A stretch of 35,141 nucleotides of DNA from Bacillota bacterium (GTDB taxonomy: Bacteria > Bacillota > UBA4882 > UBA10575): positions 1 through 35,141 of the forward strand of contig JAAYGG010000015.1 of assembly GCA_012727895.1 (NCBI GenBank), written 5' to 3'. The notes below the pieces were generated by a model. That model did not search any database. It was not told the DNA's origin and was given only the letters and a program-made list of their open reading frames with translations. The translations under genes and the position numbers were made by a program. This document shows positions 16,551 through 25,748 of the stretch, one piece after another (within the stretch, counting starts at the first letter, position 1; each line of letters begins with the position of its first letter).

Positions 16551-16600
16551 GCCGGTTGTGGGGCGGCAAAAATACAATACTGCAGCCCCACAACTGGCAC
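16551..16600 (+). other. 15-bp intercistronic hairpin between GH51 and GH43 genes
   Basis: TGCCGGTTGTGGGGC (16551-16565) pairs with GCCCCACAACTGGCA (16586-16600), 15 bp with a single G-U, around a 20-base loop. The ribosome site GAGGAG of the GH43 gene begins a few bases later. No T-run follows, so it is not a simple terminator. Confidence 0.75.
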
Positions 16601-16620
16601 TGCTGCGAGGAGACGAGAAA

Positions 16621-18180
16621 ATGAAAAGCCGCCATCATACACGCCTGGCCCCGCTGATCTGGGCCGATGTTCCCGACCCCTCTGTGATCAGGGTGGACGG
16701 CGCGGACGGGCGCCCTGTCTATTATATGAGCAGTACCACCATGCACCTGTCCCCCGGTGTGCCGATCATGAGATCCCATGATTTGCTGCACTGGGAGATT
16801 GTCAATTATGTCTATGACCAACTGGCTGACAGCGACCAACTGTCCCTCAGGAACGGCGAGAACGCTTACGGGCAGGGGTCATGGGCCAGCAGTTTGCGGT
16901 ATAACAACGGCCTCTATTACCTGGTTACTTTCTCTTACACAACCGGGAAAACCCACATTTTCAAGACCGCCAATCCGGAGAAGGGTCCCTGGGCGGAGGT
17001 GACCCTGGACAGAGTCTATCATGATCCCTCCCTGCTCTTTGATAACGACGGCAGGGTTTATTTGGTCTATGGCAGTGGCGATATTGGCGTTGTTGAGTTG
17101 ACCGCGGAAGTGGACGCGGTGAAAGAAGGCGGGCTTAACCAGGTAATTATCCCCGGGGCCGGCCGCATCGCCGGTACCAGTTTTTACGTGCCGGCCGAAG
17201 GCGCCCATATCCATAAGGTTAACGGGAGATATTACATATTCTTGATCACCTGGCCGCGGGAGGGTTGCGGTCCGTACGCCATGCGCACCCAGTTGGTCTA
17301 CAGGGCGGACCGGATCACCGGCCCCTACGAAGGCCGGGTCATCCTCAGGGAAGCAGGGATCGCCCAGGGAGGACTGGTGGACACTCCTGACGGCCAGTGG
17401 TATGCCATGCTCTTCCAGGACCATGGGGCGGTCGGGCGCATCCCCTACCTCCTCCCGGTGGTCTGGGAAGACGGGTGGCCGGTGTTGTTGACCACGTCAT
17501 CGCCTCCGTTGGCAACTATGGCGTCAACCCCGCTGTCAACCACGGTTGCCTCTGATGAGTTCGACCGGGACGAGCTCAAGCTTGTATGGCAGTGGAACCA
17601 CAACCCCGATAACAAATACTGGTCCCTGCGCGATCGCCCCGGGTATCTGCGGCTGGTCAACGGGAGGGTCGCCACGGGCCTGCTCGATGCGGTAAACACC
17701 CTTACGCAGAGGACCTTTGGGCCGGAATGTTCAGCCAGGATCGCCATGGAGACTGGCGGGATGAAAGCGGGGGACGTGGCCGGCCTTGGCGTTCTGCAAA
17801 AGAAGTACGGTTTTACCGGGGTCGTGTGTACACGTACGCAAGGCGCCGGGGAGAACAAATATCTTGTCATGGTGGACGGCAGTTGCGACCCGCCAAAGGA
17901 GAGGGCGCGGATCCCCGTCACCCAGGAACGGGTCTATTTAAGAATTGACATCGACTATAAGAACCGGGCGGATAAGGCGTATTTCTTTGCCAGCCTTGAC
18001 GGGGAAGAATGGCAAGCGGTGGGGGAGCCTCTGCAAATGGCCTATACCATCCCCCATTTCATGGGCTACCGGTTTGCCCTCTTCAACTATGCGACAGAAG
18101 AACCCGGCGGCTTTGTGGATTTTGATTATTTCCGGATCGGGGCGCCGGCGGAGGGTAAGGGGTTTGGTTTTAAGGGTTGA
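16621..18180 (+). CDS. GH43 beta-xylosidase/arabinofuranosidase (intracellular)
   Basis: 519 residues with no signal peptide. It has a five-bladed propeller with the three GH43 acids: base D19 in ADVPDPSVI, pKa-tuning D135 in YHDPSLLFDNDG and acid E193 in VPAEGAHIHKV. From about residue 315 a concanavalin-like C-terminal domain follows (ASDEFDRDELKLVWQWNHNP to the end), as in beta-xylosidase-type GH43 members; this domain often shapes the active site. It should trim xylo- or arabino-oligosaccharides in the cytoplasm together with the GH51 enzyme; which sugar it prefers cannot be told. ATG 16621 follows GAGGAG; the frame extends to 16549 only through the hairpin. The next gene begins 55 bases later. 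Confidence 0.92.
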   Translation: MKSRHHTRLAPLIWADVPDPSVIRVDGADGRPVYYMSSTTMHLSPGVPIMRSHDLLHWEIVNYVYDQLADSDQLSLRNGENAYGQGSWASSLRYNNGLYYLVTFSYTTGKTHIFKTANPEKGPWAEVTLDRVYHDPSLLFDNDGRVYLVYGSGDIGVVELTAEVDAVKEGGLNQVIIPGAGRIAGTSFYVPAEGAHIHKVNGRYYIFLITWPREGCGPYAMRTQLVYRADRITGPYEGRVILREAGIAQGGLVDTPDGQWYAMLFQDHGAVGRIPYLLPVVWEDGWPVLLTTSSPPLATMASTPLSTTVASDEFDRDELKLVWQWNHNPDNKYWSLRDRPGYLRLVNGRVATGLLDAVNTLTQRTFGPECSARIAMETGGMKAGDVAGLGVLQKKYGFTGVVCTRTQGAGENKYLVMVDGSCDPPKERARIPVTQERVYLRIDIDYKNRADKAYFFASLDGEEWQAVGEPLQMAYTIPHFMGYRFALFNYATEEPGGFVDFDYFRIGAPAEGKGFGFKG

Positions 18181-18235
18181 TTTATGAGAAGGAGAATTTA
18201 GGAGAAATAAGAAAAGAGAGACAGGAGGGATAAGC

Positions 18236-19780
18236 ATGAACAGGCGGCAAGTCCGGTGGCTATTCTTAGTCGTGGCGGTTCTGTTTTTGGCGGGTGGCAT
18301 TACGGATCCGGCGGGCAGCCGTGTGCACGCGGATGACACTGCAGGACCGGAAGCCTATAAAGACCTGGCCGACCATAACCCCATCATGACCCAGAGGTTC
18401 GGCGCGGATCCGTATGCCATGGTCTATGACGGGCGGGTCTACGTCTATATGACCCATGACGTGATCCAAAGGAACCACGAGGGAGAAATTGTTGAAAACA
18501 CCTACGGCGAGATTAACTCCATTAACTGCCTTTCCTCCGATGACATGGTCAACTGGACGGACCACGGGTGGATCCAGGCCGGATGGGAGATTGCTGAGGA
18601 CGGGTGGACCGGCATAACCGATTGGGCGCGGAATTCCTGGGCGCCGACGGTAACCTATAAAAAAATCGACGGGAAAGACCGGTTCTTCCTTTACTTCGCC
18701 AATTCGGGGAATGGCATCGGGGTCTTGACCGCCGACCACCCGGTGGGGCCGTATACGGACCCCCTGGGCGAGGCGCTGGTGACAAGGGCCACCCCGAACT
18801 GTGCCGATGTGGTCTGGCTCTTTGACCCCGCCGTCCTGGTGGATGACGACGGCAAGGCCTACCTCTATTTCGGCGGCGGGGTCCCGGAAGGGAAGGAGGA
18901 GATGCCCAATACCGGCCGGGTGGTACAATTAGGCGATGATATGATCAGCCTTGCCGGTACCCCGCAAGTGGTGGAGGCGCCCTGGTTTTTTGAGGCCGCT
19001 TTTGTCAACAAGATCGGCGATACTTATTACTACTCCTACTGCACCAACTGGGCGGAGCGGCCCGCCGGGAAAGACGCGCCGGAAAAGGCGGTTATCGCCT
19101 ACATGACCAGTGACAACCCGCTGGGGCCATGGGAATACCAGGGCGTCATCTTCAGAAACCCGGGGGTGTACTTCGGGAGTTACGGCAATAACCACCACAG
19201 TTTTGTGGAGTTCAACGGCAAATGGTATTTCTTCTACCATACCCGGCTCCTGGAGAACATTATGGGGATCTCCGCCGGGTACCGCAGTACCCACGTGGAG
19301 GAGATGACGATTACTGCCGACGGGGTCATCCAACCGGTCAAAGGCTCTTTCGCCGGTGTCAAACAGGTAAAACCCTTTAACCCCTACCGGGAGAACGAGG
19401 CGGAGACCATGGCCTGGAATGCCGGGATCACTACGGAACCGACGAAGGAAAGGAGTGCAATTTTTGGCGAGGTTAACATGGTGGTCACCGGTATGACCAC
19501 CGGCAGTTTCATCGGCCTGGCCGGGGTGGACTTTGGGGAAACGGGCCCCAAGAGCTTTACGGCGAAAGTCGCCAGCGTTTCTGCGGGGAATACCATCACC
19601 ATCCGGATCGGCGACCCGGAGGGCGAGGCCATTGGAAAAGTGGAGGTCCCCCAGACAGGAAGTATGGAGGAGTTTGTCGAAGTAACTGTTGCTGTGGAGA
19701 AGGTCCAAGGCCGGCATGACCTGTTCTTTGTCTTTACCGGCGAGGCCTTTGCCTTTGATGCCTGGAGTTTTGCACAATAG
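18236..19780 (+). CDS. Exported GH43 arabinoxylan arabinofuranohydrolase with CBM6
   Basis: 514 residues. Basic N-terminus, WLFLVVAVLFLAGG and a likely cut after SRVHA give an exported enzyme. The catalytic propeller opens with NPIMTQRFGADPYAMVYDGRVYVYMTHD-type sequence as in Bacillus XynD. The acids are D58 (GADPYA), D197 (LFDPAV) and probably E253 (FFEAAF). After about residue 385, EAETMAWNAGITTE to the closing FDAWSFAQ forms a CBM6 module that binds xylan. It would remove arabinose side chains from arabinoxylan outside the cytoplasm. ATG 18236 has AGGAGGGA upstream. It completes a three-gene set with GH51 and GH43. The 3' end lies 70 bases from the methylase gene, with no terminator seen between them. 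Confidence 0.93.
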   Translation: MNRRQVRWLFLVVAVLFLAGGITDPAGSRVHADDTAGPEAYKDLADHNPIMTQRFGADPYAMVYDGRVYVYMTHDVIQRNHEGEIVENTYGEINSINCLSSDDMVNWTDHGWIQAGWEIAEDGWTGITDWARNSWAPTVTYKKIDGKDRFFLYFANSGNGIGVLTADHPVGPYTDPLGEALVTRATPNCADVVWLFDPAVLVDDDGKAYLYFGGGVPEGKEEMPNTGRVVQLGDDMISLAGTPQVVEAPWFFEAAFVNKIGDTYYYSYCTNWAERPAGKDAPEKAVIAYMTSDNPLGPWEYQGVIFRNPGVYFGSYGNNHHSFVEFNGKWYFFYHTRLLENIMGISAGYRSTHVEEMTITADGVIQPVKGSFAGVKQVKPFNPYRENEAETMAWNAGITTEPTKERSAIFGEVNMVVTGMTTGSFIGLAGVDFGETGPKSFTAKVASVSAGNTITIRIGDPEGEAIGKVEVPQTGSMEEFVEVTVAVEKVQGRHDLFFVFTGEAFAFDAWSFAQ

Positions 19781-19850
19781 CTCTCGTATTCAGGCATTAT
19801 TATACCGGCGGATGCCGGCTGACTGCGAATATCCAGGGAAATGGAGAAAA

Positions 19851-20753
19851 ATGATACCAGAGACCAATGGTTATTCTCTACAACCGAGCAACCCCGCAGT
19901 CCGCAACGGGGGAAGTACTGTTCCCAAGCCCTTTTTGAAGTGGGCCGGGGGCAAGCAGCAGCTTTTGGCGGATTATGAGGAGTATTTCCCCACCGGTTTC
20001 CGCCGTTATTTCGAGCCTTTTCTTGGCGGCGGCGCCGTTTTTTTTCACCTGTGGAATACAGGGAGACTCTCCGGCGCCGCCTATCTCTTTGATAACAACG
20101 AGGAACTGATCAACACCTATCTGGTGGTCAGGGATGACCCGGACGAGCTGATAAAGATCCTTGCCGTCCATAAAGAGAGACATTCCCGGGATTATTACTA
20201 CCGGATCCGCAACCTTGACCGGCTACCGGGCGGTTTGGCTGCTTTGAGCGGTCCGGAAAGGGCGGCGCGCACCATTTACTTGAACCGGACCTGTTACAAC
20301 GGTCTTTACCGGGTAAATAAAAAAGGCCACTTTAACGTGCCGATCGGCCGCTACAAAAAACCGAAGATCCTCGATGCGGAACTGCTGACAGCGGCCAGTT
20401 GTGCGTTGCAGGGCGCCACTATTGAAGTGCGGGATTTTCGTTCATTGGTTGAACTTGCCGCGCCGGGAGATTTTTTTTATTTTGACCCGCCTTACCACCC
20501 GTTGAGTAGAACCGCCAATTTTACCGGCTACACGGCGGGAAGTTTTTCCGAAGACGACCAGTTGGACCTGGCCGCGGTCTTTACGGAACTGGCCGCAAAG
20601 GGCTGTTTCTGTATGCTCAGCAACTCGTATACCCCCTTTATCCTTGAATTGTACAAGGGATTCCGGATTGAAACAGTCCGGGCAAACCGGGCAATTAATG
20701 CCAAGAGTAATGGCAGGGGCGCCGTTGCGGAAGTGGTTGTTTTAAATTACTAA
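19851..20753 (+). CDS. dam: Dam-type DNA adenine N6-methyltransferase (orphan)
   Basis: 300 residues, class alpha (D12) adenine methylase. PFLKWAGGKQQLL opens the domain, AdoMet is bound by FEPFLGGGAVFF (residues 54-65), and the catalytic DPPY is at D212. The following PLSRTANFTGYTAGSF closely matches E. coli Dam and DpnII-type enzymes, so GATC is the probable target. No restriction nuclease flanks it, so it is probably an orphan used for regulation, repair or replication timing. ATG 19851 has a GGAG a few bases upstream; the frame extends back to 19689 inside the GH43 gene but has no ribosome site there. It lies just downstream of the hemicellulose genes without apparent functional relation. 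Confidence 0.9.
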   Translation: MIPETNGYSLQPSNPAVRNGGSTVPKPFLKWAGGKQQLLADYEEYFPTGFRRYFEPFLGGGAVFFHLWNTGRLSGAAYLFDNNEELINTYLVVRDDPDELIKILAVHKERHSRDYYYRIRNLDRLPGGLAALSGPERAARTIYLNRTCYNGLYRVNKKGHFNVPIGRYKKPKILDAELLTAASCALQGATIEVRDFRSLVELAAPGDFFYFDPPYHPLSRTANFTGYTAGSFSEDDQLDLAAVFTELAAKGCFCMLSNSYTPFILELYKGFRIETVRANRAINAKSNGRGAVAEVVVLNY

Positions 20754-20795
20754 TTTGGGCCCTGCAGTTATAAGTAAAATTGTTGTAGCTGTTTA

Positions 20796-20824
20796 TTGAC
20801 AACAGTAACAGTTAATGGTACTAT
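20796..20824 (+). promoter_or_regulatory. Sigma-A promoter of the DUF4476 gene
   Basis: Consensus TTGACA (20796-20801), a 17-base spacer and TACTAT (20819-20824). The start would fall near 20831, giving a short leader with GAGGGGGG before the ATG at 20854. Confidence 0.82.
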
Positions 20825-20853
20825 GAGACCACAACCTTCTGAGGGGGGTATCT

Positions 20854-21384
20854 ATGAAAAGATTAATTTCCCTTGGTATCCTCCTGGTTTGTGTGGGAAT
20901 CGCCTATTCGCACACCTCCCCTTTTAGGGCTGATCCGGAGAGCAGAATCATACATAACCTGAATTACATAGAAAACATGTATTTCAAGTACCTGAGCCCT
21001 CATGAAAGAAGAGAAGCCGTTAAGATAATGAATGAAACAAGAGAGCTGATCGTCGGGGTCATTGGCGGTCCGTCCCATTATCATAACATCATGGGTGACG
21101 AGGCCTTTTTTATTCTCTATAACAATGTTAAAAAAGAGATAACGGATTCGGCCAAGACAAAACTAATCCAGAAATCCCTGGCCAATGGGAAAATAACCTG
21201 TTCGCAACTGGAAAAATTGGTTGCCTTATATACCTTTGACAACCGGCGGGAAGAGCTAATAAAGGGCATAGCTGATAAAATCATCGACCCTGTCAATATC
21301 GAGGTTGTCCTGCAACATTTTGATTCCTCTGTAAAACGTGATCAACTGAGGGATTTTTTCAGCAAGATTAAACCGGGCAACTGA
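20854..21384 (+). CDS. Exported DUF4476-like protein
   Basis: 176 residues. A signal peptide (MKRLISLGILLVCVGIAYS) is followed by a helical region with ENMYFKYLSPHERREAVKIMNETREL, then a C-terminal segment ITCSQLEKLVALYTFDNRREELIK...DPVNIEVVLQHFDSSVKRDQLRDFF, which fits the DUF4476 repeat-like helical domain. The function of the family is unknown. ATG 20854 follows GAGGGGGG and has its own strong promoter. An FKBP isomerase gene starts 33 bases downstream, so both are probably transcribed together. Its base composition is lower in GC than that of the enzymes around it. Confidence 0.65.
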   Translation: MKRLISLGILLVCVGIAYSHTSPFRADPESRIIHNLNYIENMYFKYLSPHERREAVKIMNETRELIVGVIGGPSHYHNIMGDEAFFILYNNVKKEITDSAKTKLIQKSLANGKITCSQLEKLVALYTFDNRREELIKGIADKIIDPVNIEVVLQHFDSSVKRDQLRDFFSKIKPGN

Positions 21385-21416
21385 GGGTATGATTACTAGA
21401 AGAAAGGAGTGGCGGC

Positions 21417-21845
21417 ATGAGCCAGGCTAAGCAGGGTGATACTGTAAAGGTGAATTACACGGGAAGATTGGAGAACGGGCAAATCTTTGACAGCACGGAG
21501 AATCGTGAAGCATTGGAGTTCACGATTGGAGAAGGCCGAATAATCCCCGGGTTCGAAAAAGCGGTGATCGGGATGACCCCGGGGGAGACCAAGACAATCA
21601 ATCTCACGCCGGATGAGGGGTACGGTCCGCATTATGAAGAGTTGGTGCTGGAAGTTGGGAGGGAACAAATCCCTCCTGGATTGGAACCCGAGGTAGGCCA
21701 GCATTTAGAGGTTAACCAGGAGGGAAGGGAAGGCTTTTTGGTCAGAGTGGTTGAGGTAACAGAGACAAGTATCAAGTTGGATGCGAATCATCCCTTAGCC
21801 GGACAGAATCTGATTTTCGATATTGAGTTGGTTGCGATCGTATAA
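21417..21845 (+). CDS. FKBP-type peptidyl-prolyl isomerase (SlyD-like)
   Basis: 142 residues. The FKBP core is VKVNYTGRLENGQIFDST...IGEGRIIPGFEKAVIGMTPGETKTINLTPDEGYGP, interrupted by the chaperone 'insert in flap' region (residues about 72-120), then HPLAGQNLIFDIELV. This is the SlyD layout: proline isomerisation plus holding of unfolded chains. The His-rich metal-binding tail of E. coli SlyD is absent. There is no signal peptide, so it is cytoplasmic. ATG 21417 has AAGGAG upstream. It follows the DUF4476 gene closely. Confidence 0.92.
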   Translation: MSQAKQGDTVKVNYTGRLENGQIFDSTENREALEFTIGEGRIIPGFEKAVIGMTPGETKTINLTPDEGYGPHYEELVLEVGREQIPPGLEPEVGQHLEVNQEGREGFLVRVVEVTETSIKLDANHPLAGQNLIFDIELVAIV

Positions 21846-21864
21846 TCAGACTGGTTGATCCATC

Positions 21865-22772
21865 CTACTTTATCCTTTTCGCACACTCATAAGCCGCGCT
21901 GATCGCACCCGGGATCCCTCCGATCTGCATTGCCCAGCAGGAACCGATATAAAGGTTCTTTACTGGTGTTTCCACATGACTTTTCATCAAGCTCTTGTGG
22001 AATTTATTCTGCGGATTCCAACTCCAGGCGGAGGTGGCGCCGCCGGTATTGTGGGTATACCGTTCATAGGTCAAAGGTGTCGCCAAATCGGCAAATTCCA
22101 CATGATCGTGGAGATCGGCGATGATCTCCCGGGCTTTGTCGATCAGGGCGGTCAGAACTTCTTTTTTTAGTTTTTGATAAAGTTCCTTGTTCCCGCCGCC
22201 CCAGTTATTCATCCATCCGGTGGGAGCAAAAGACTGGATCATTAACGAAGACTTGCCTTCCGGCGCCAGCTTCCTATTAAGCAGAGAAGGAGAATAAAGC
22301 GAGGCGCCGGTTTTTTTGAAATAATCCCGGTCCGCCGGGTCGCGGAGCTCAGCACCGGCATTATCCTCAAGATAATAGACATGGGGAGGTTTTAAATATG
22401 CCTGTAACCTTTCATTGGGAAGGGACAAACCAAGATAAGCGGTGACAATCCCTTCAGAGACCGGGGTCTTTTCCACTTTGGCCAAAAACTCCGCCGGAAC
22501 AACCGATGGGTCGTCAAGCAGCTTCAAAAAGGTCTTTTTATAATCACAGGCGGCGATGACATAATCCGCCGGGTAGATCTGTTGCTTGCAGGAAACGCCT
22601 CAAAGGATAATGTACCGCTCTCAAAATAGAACCCGTTCCGCCAGAAGCCGGCAGTATAACCACCGGGGGTTGTATGGGACTCAAAGATAGTTACCTGATG
22701 TCCTTTCCTGGCCAGTAAGTTTCCGGCCATTAACCCCCCGATTCCCGCACCAATAATCACCACTTTGCCCAT
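21865..22772 (-). pseudogene. Phytoene-desaturase/CrtI-like FAD oxidoreductase, internally deleted
   Basis: The 5' end encodes a normal FAD-binding start: KVVIIGAGIGGLMAGNLLARKGHQV, then TPGGYTAGFWRNGFYFESGTLSFE. Right after this (near 22600) the sequence jumps to a segment from the second half of the family, read in another frame: QIYPADYVIAACDYKKTFLKLL, and continues to SCWAMQIGGIPGAISAAYECAKRIK at the end. About 200 codons of the normal ~490-residue protein are missing and the frame is broken, so no full enzyme can be made. Both remaining ends are well preserved, so the loss may be recent, or an assembly collapse. Relatives desaturate or isomerise carotenoids and related lipids. Coordinates span both parts (22524-22772 and 21865-22600). 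Confidence 0.85.
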
Positions 22773-22911
22773 GGAAAGCCCCCTTTTCCATGATTTGTAT
22801 ACATTTAATTATATCACAAAAAAAGAGGGTTTTTGAAAATAAATAACAGGATTTACGCAAATGGGAAATTGCATTCTTGTGAAATTTGTCCTGTGGATTT
22901 ATGGTATAATA

Positions 22912-22920
22912 AAATACAAT
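22912..22920 (+). promoter_or_regulatory. Extended -10 promoter of degV
   Basis: TGGTATAAT (TGnTATAAT) is followed by a leader of about 70 bases that contains a small GGGAA/TTCCC stem (around 22934-22949). There is no good -35. The rest of the 22773-22911 gap is AT-rich and probably holds the promoter of the decayed minus-strand gene (TATAAT on that strand near 22810). Confidence 0.55.
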
Positions 22921-22996
22921 AAGTAAGTCTGGCGGGAACAGTTTTCCCATGGTATTACTCCAGCATTTGCAGTATATAAGTGGGAGGAGAATCATT

Positions 22997-23830
22997 TTGA
23001 AACGTGTGAAATTGATTACCGACAGCGCCGGTGATGTCAATAAGGACCTTCGTGGCAAGTTTACGCGGGTACCTTTGACGATCTCCGTTGGCGACCGGGA
23101 ATTTGTGGATGATGACAACCTTGATCTGAAAGAGCTGCTGCGGGCGATGAAGGAGTCACCGGAGGCGCCGAAGACCGCCAGCCCCTCGCCATGGGATTAT
23201 CTCCGGGAATTTACCGGCGAAGATTCTGTCTTTGTAGTGACCGTCTCCTCCAAACTTAGCGGTTCGTACGCCAATGCCGTGCTCGCCGCGGAGATGGCCA
23301 GGAAAGAGAAGGACGCCAGTTTTATTCATGTCTTTAACTCCAAAAATGCCACCGTCGGCCAGACCTTGGTCACCCTGAAGGTTCTTGAGTTGATCGAGGA
23401 AGAAAAGGAAGAAGCGGAGATTGTAGAAGAGGTCAACGATTATATTGAAAACCTGCACACCTACGGTTTTCTTGAGTCCATAGACAACCTGGTCAAATCG
23501 GGCCGGGTCAGCAAGATGATGGCCCGGTTGGGCTCGGCCCTTAACATCCGGTTGGTCTTTGGCCGGAGCCCGGAAGGGACCATTGCCCTGGTGGATAAGG
23601 TCAGGGGCACAAAACGGGCAATGCAGAGACTTATCGATTTAATCGCCGAAACCGGTAGCAATCTTGAGAAAAGAATCTGCGGGATTGCCCATATCAACTG
23701 TTTTGAGAAGGCACAGCAGCTTTATGAGAAGATCCGGGAACGCTTCAATTTCAAAGATGTGATTATTTTTGAAGCCTCCGGGATCACCACGGTCTATGGG
23801 AATGAGGGCGGGTTGGTCATCGCCTTTTGA
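22997..23830 (+). CDS. DegV family fatty-acid-binding protein
   Basis: 277 residues. KLITDSAGDVNKDL at the N-terminus, PKTASPSPWDY, TVSSKLSGSYANA and ESIDNLVKSGRVSKMMARLG are the standard DegV landmarks. These proteins bind a fatty acid and, as FakB, present it to the FakA kinase so that it can enter phospholipid synthesis. No fakA lies nearby, so the role here is inferred. I chose TTG 22997, seven bases after GGGAGGAG; the earlier ATG at 22949 lacks a ribosome site. It has its own extended -10 promoter and ends shortly before the leuC promoter. Confidence 0.92.
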   Translation: MKRVKLITDSAGDVNKDLRGKFTRVPLTISVGDREFVDDDNLDLKELLRAMKESPEAPKTASPSPWDYLREFTGEDSVFVVTVSSKLSGSYANAVLAAEMARKEKDASFIHVFNSKNATVGQTLVTLKVLELIEEEKEEAEIVEEVNDYIENLHTYGFLESIDNLVKSGRVSKMMARLGSALNIRLVFGRSPEGTIALVDKVRGTKRAMQRLIDLIAETGSNLEKRICGIAHINCFEKAQQLYEKIRERFNFKDVIIFEASGITTVYGNEGGLVIAF

Positions 23831-23847
23831 GGATAGGGCATATATTA

Positions 23848-23876
23848 TTGAAACTGTATAAAACCGGTGTTATAAT
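23848..23876 (+). promoter_or_regulatory. Sigma-A promoter of leuCD
   Basis: TTGAAA (23848-23853), a 17-base spacer and a perfect TATAAT (23871-23876). After the -10 comes ATTAGGAATAC, then GTCCGGTTG, closely like the sequence after the argC -10. AACCGG and CCGGTT flank this region as an inverted repeat. Confidence 0.8.
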
Positions 23877-23917
23877 ATTAGGAATACGTCCGGTTGCAAA
23901 ACATGGAGGAACGGTAG

Positions 23918-25201
23918 GTGAGAATGATGGCAATGACGATGACAGAGAAGATCCTGGCGGCGCACGCCGGCAAGGAAGAGGTAAAACCGGGAGAGTTGAT
24001 CAACGCCCGGGTTGACCTGGTCTTGGGTAATGATATTACCGCGCCGGTGGCGATTAAGGAGTTTGCCCGGATCGGGGTGGATAAGGTCTTTGATCCGGAG
24101 GCGATTGCCCTGGTTCCTGACCATTTTACCCCGAACAAGGATATTAAATCCGCGGAGCAAGCCAAGATGGTGCGGGAGTTCGCCCAAAAATACGGGATCG
24201 TCAATTATTTTGAGGTCGGCAGAATGGGAATTGAGCATTGCCTCCTCCCGGAGCAGGGGTTGGTCGGGCCGGGGGATCTGGTGATCGGCGCCGACTCCCA
24301 TACCTGTACTTACGGGGCATTGGGCGCTTTTTCCACCGGAGTGGGCAGCACGGATATGGCGGCCGCCATGGCCCTTGGCGAGGTCTGGCTGAAAGTCCCG
24401 CCGTCAATCCGCTTTCATTACTATGGGACGCTCCCGCCCTGGGTCGGCGGGAAGGATTTGATCCTTTACACCATCGGCCGCATCGGGGTGGACGGCGCTT
24501 TATATTCAGCCATGGAGTTTACCGGGGAAGCGGTGGCTGCTTTGACAATGGATGACCGGTTTACCATGGCCAATATGGCGATTGAAGCGGGGGCGAAAAA
24601 CGGGATCTTCCCGGTGGATGAGAAGACCCTCACCTATATTGAGGGGCGCCTTAAGCGCTCCTACAAGGTCTACGCCAGCGATCCGGAGGCGGAATATGCC
24701 AAGGAGTACGAGTTTGACGTCTCCCAGTTGGAACCGCAGGTGGCCCTGCCGCACCTGCCGGAGAACGCCCGGCCGGTCAGCCAGGTCACGGATGTCCGGA
24801 TTGACCAGGTGGTGATCGGCTCATGCACCAACGGGCGCATGAAAGACCTGCGGGAAGCAGCCCAGTTGCTCAAAGGGAAGCAGGTACACCCGGAGGTCCG
24901 CCTGATTGTGATCCCGGGAACCCAGGAGATCTATTTGCAGGCCCTGAAAGAAGGGTTGATTTCCATTTTTATCGAGGCCGGGGGGGTTGTTTCCACCCCG
25001 ACCTGCGGGCCGTGTCTCGGGGGACACATGGGGATCCTGGCCCGTGGTGAAAAGGCGGTGGCTACCACCAACCGGAATTTTGTCGGGCGCATGGGGCACC
25101 CCGAGAGCGAAGTCTATTTGGCCGGGCCGGCGGTGGCGGCGGCCTCGGCGGTAAAAGGCAGGATTGCCCATCCCGAGGAGGTGGCTGGTGATGGTAATTA
25201 A
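23918..25201 (+). CDS. leuC: 3-isopropylmalate dehydratase large subunit
   Basis: 427 residues. With LeuD it isomerises 2- to 3-isopropylmalate in leucine synthesis. The [4Fe-4S] ligands are visible as one Cys in [10 protein letters not shown] and two in [35 protein letters not shown] is typical. Length and sequence resemble the shorter archaeal/clostridial LeuC2-HacA class, whose members can also act as homoaconitase; pairing with LeuD and the amino-acid context favour leucine. GTG 23918 is seven bases after GGAGGA; several internal ATGs follow within 24 bases. It overlaps leuD by 11 bases. leuA and leuB are not in the window. Confidence 0.93.
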   Translation: MRMMAMTMTEKILAAHAGKEEVKPGELINARVDLVLGNDITAPVAIKEFARIGVDKVFDPEAIALVPDHFTPNKDIKSAEQAKMVREFAQKYGIVNYFEVGRMGIEHCLLPEQGLVGPGDLVIGADSHTCTYGALGAFSTGVGSTDMAAAMALGEVWLKVPPSIRFHYYGTLPPWVGGKDLILYTIGRIGVDGALYSAMEFTGEAVAALTMDDRFTMANMAIEAGAKNGIFPVDEKTLTYIEGRLKRSYKVYASDPEAEYAKEYEFDVSQLEPQVALPHLPENARPVSQVTDVRIDQVVIGSCTNGRMKDLREAAQLLKGKQVHPEVRLIVIPGTQEIYLQALKEGLISIFIEAGGVVSTPTCGPCLGGHMGILARGEKAVATTNRNFVGRMGHPESEVYLAGPAVAAASAVKGRIAHPEEVAGDGN

Positions 25202-25688
25202 GGGGAAAGTCTGGCGGTTTGGGGATGATATCGACACGGATGTCATTATTCCCGCCCGTTATCTCAATACTTCGGACCCGAAGGAACTGGCGGCCCATTG
25301 CATGGAGGATGCTGACCCGGAATTTGCCCGGCGGGTCCAACCCGGTGAGATCATTGTCGCCGGGAATAACTTTGGTTGCGGCAGTTCACGGGAGCATGCC
25401 CCGTTGGCCATCAAGGCGGCCGGCGTCTCCTGTGTGGTGGCTGCCACCTTTGCGCGGATCTTTTTCCGGAATGCCTTCAATATCGGCCTGCCGATCCTGG
25501 AGTGCGCGGAAGCGGCCAGGGAGGTAAAAGCCGGAGAAGAACTGGAGATCAACCTGGAGGAGGGGAAGATTACCAACCTCACCACCGGCCGGGTTTATCA
25601 AGCTACGCCCTTCCCCAAGTTCATGCAGGAACTGATCGCCGCCGGCGGCCTCATCCCTTATGTCCGGTCCCGGCTGAATCGCGGTTAA
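25191..25688 (+). CDS. leuD: 3-isopropylmalate dehydratase small subunit
   Basis: 165 residues. The swivelling small subunit that completes the active site with LeuC. It shows [41 protein letters not shown] and [18 protein letters not shown], all conserved. Length fits the LeuD2 class matching the LeuC type upstream. ATG 25191 lies inside the end of leuC, with GAGGAG (25175-25180) ahead of it, so translation is coupled. A terminator follows, so leuCD is a two-gene unit. Confidence 0.95.
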   Translation: MVIKGKVWRFGDDIDTDVIIPARYLNTSDPKELAAHCMEDADPEFARRVQPGEIIVAGNNFGCGSSREHAPLAIKAAGVSCVVAATFARIFFRNAFNIGLPILECAEAAREVKAGEELEINLEEGKITNLTTGRVYQATPFPKFMQELIAAGGLIPYVRSRLNRG

Positions 25689-25704
25689 ATCGTTCTTTAT
25701 TACC

Positions 25705-25748
25705 CCGCCCGGAAGGGTGATACCCCCCCTGAAGGGCGGTTTTTTTTT
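25705..25748 (+). terminator. Rho-independent terminator of leuCD
   Basis: CCGCCC (25705-25710) and GGGCGG (25734-25739) enclose a region with an inner AGGGT/ACCC stem, followed by nine T residues. It lies 17 bases after the leuD stop. Confidence 0.85.
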
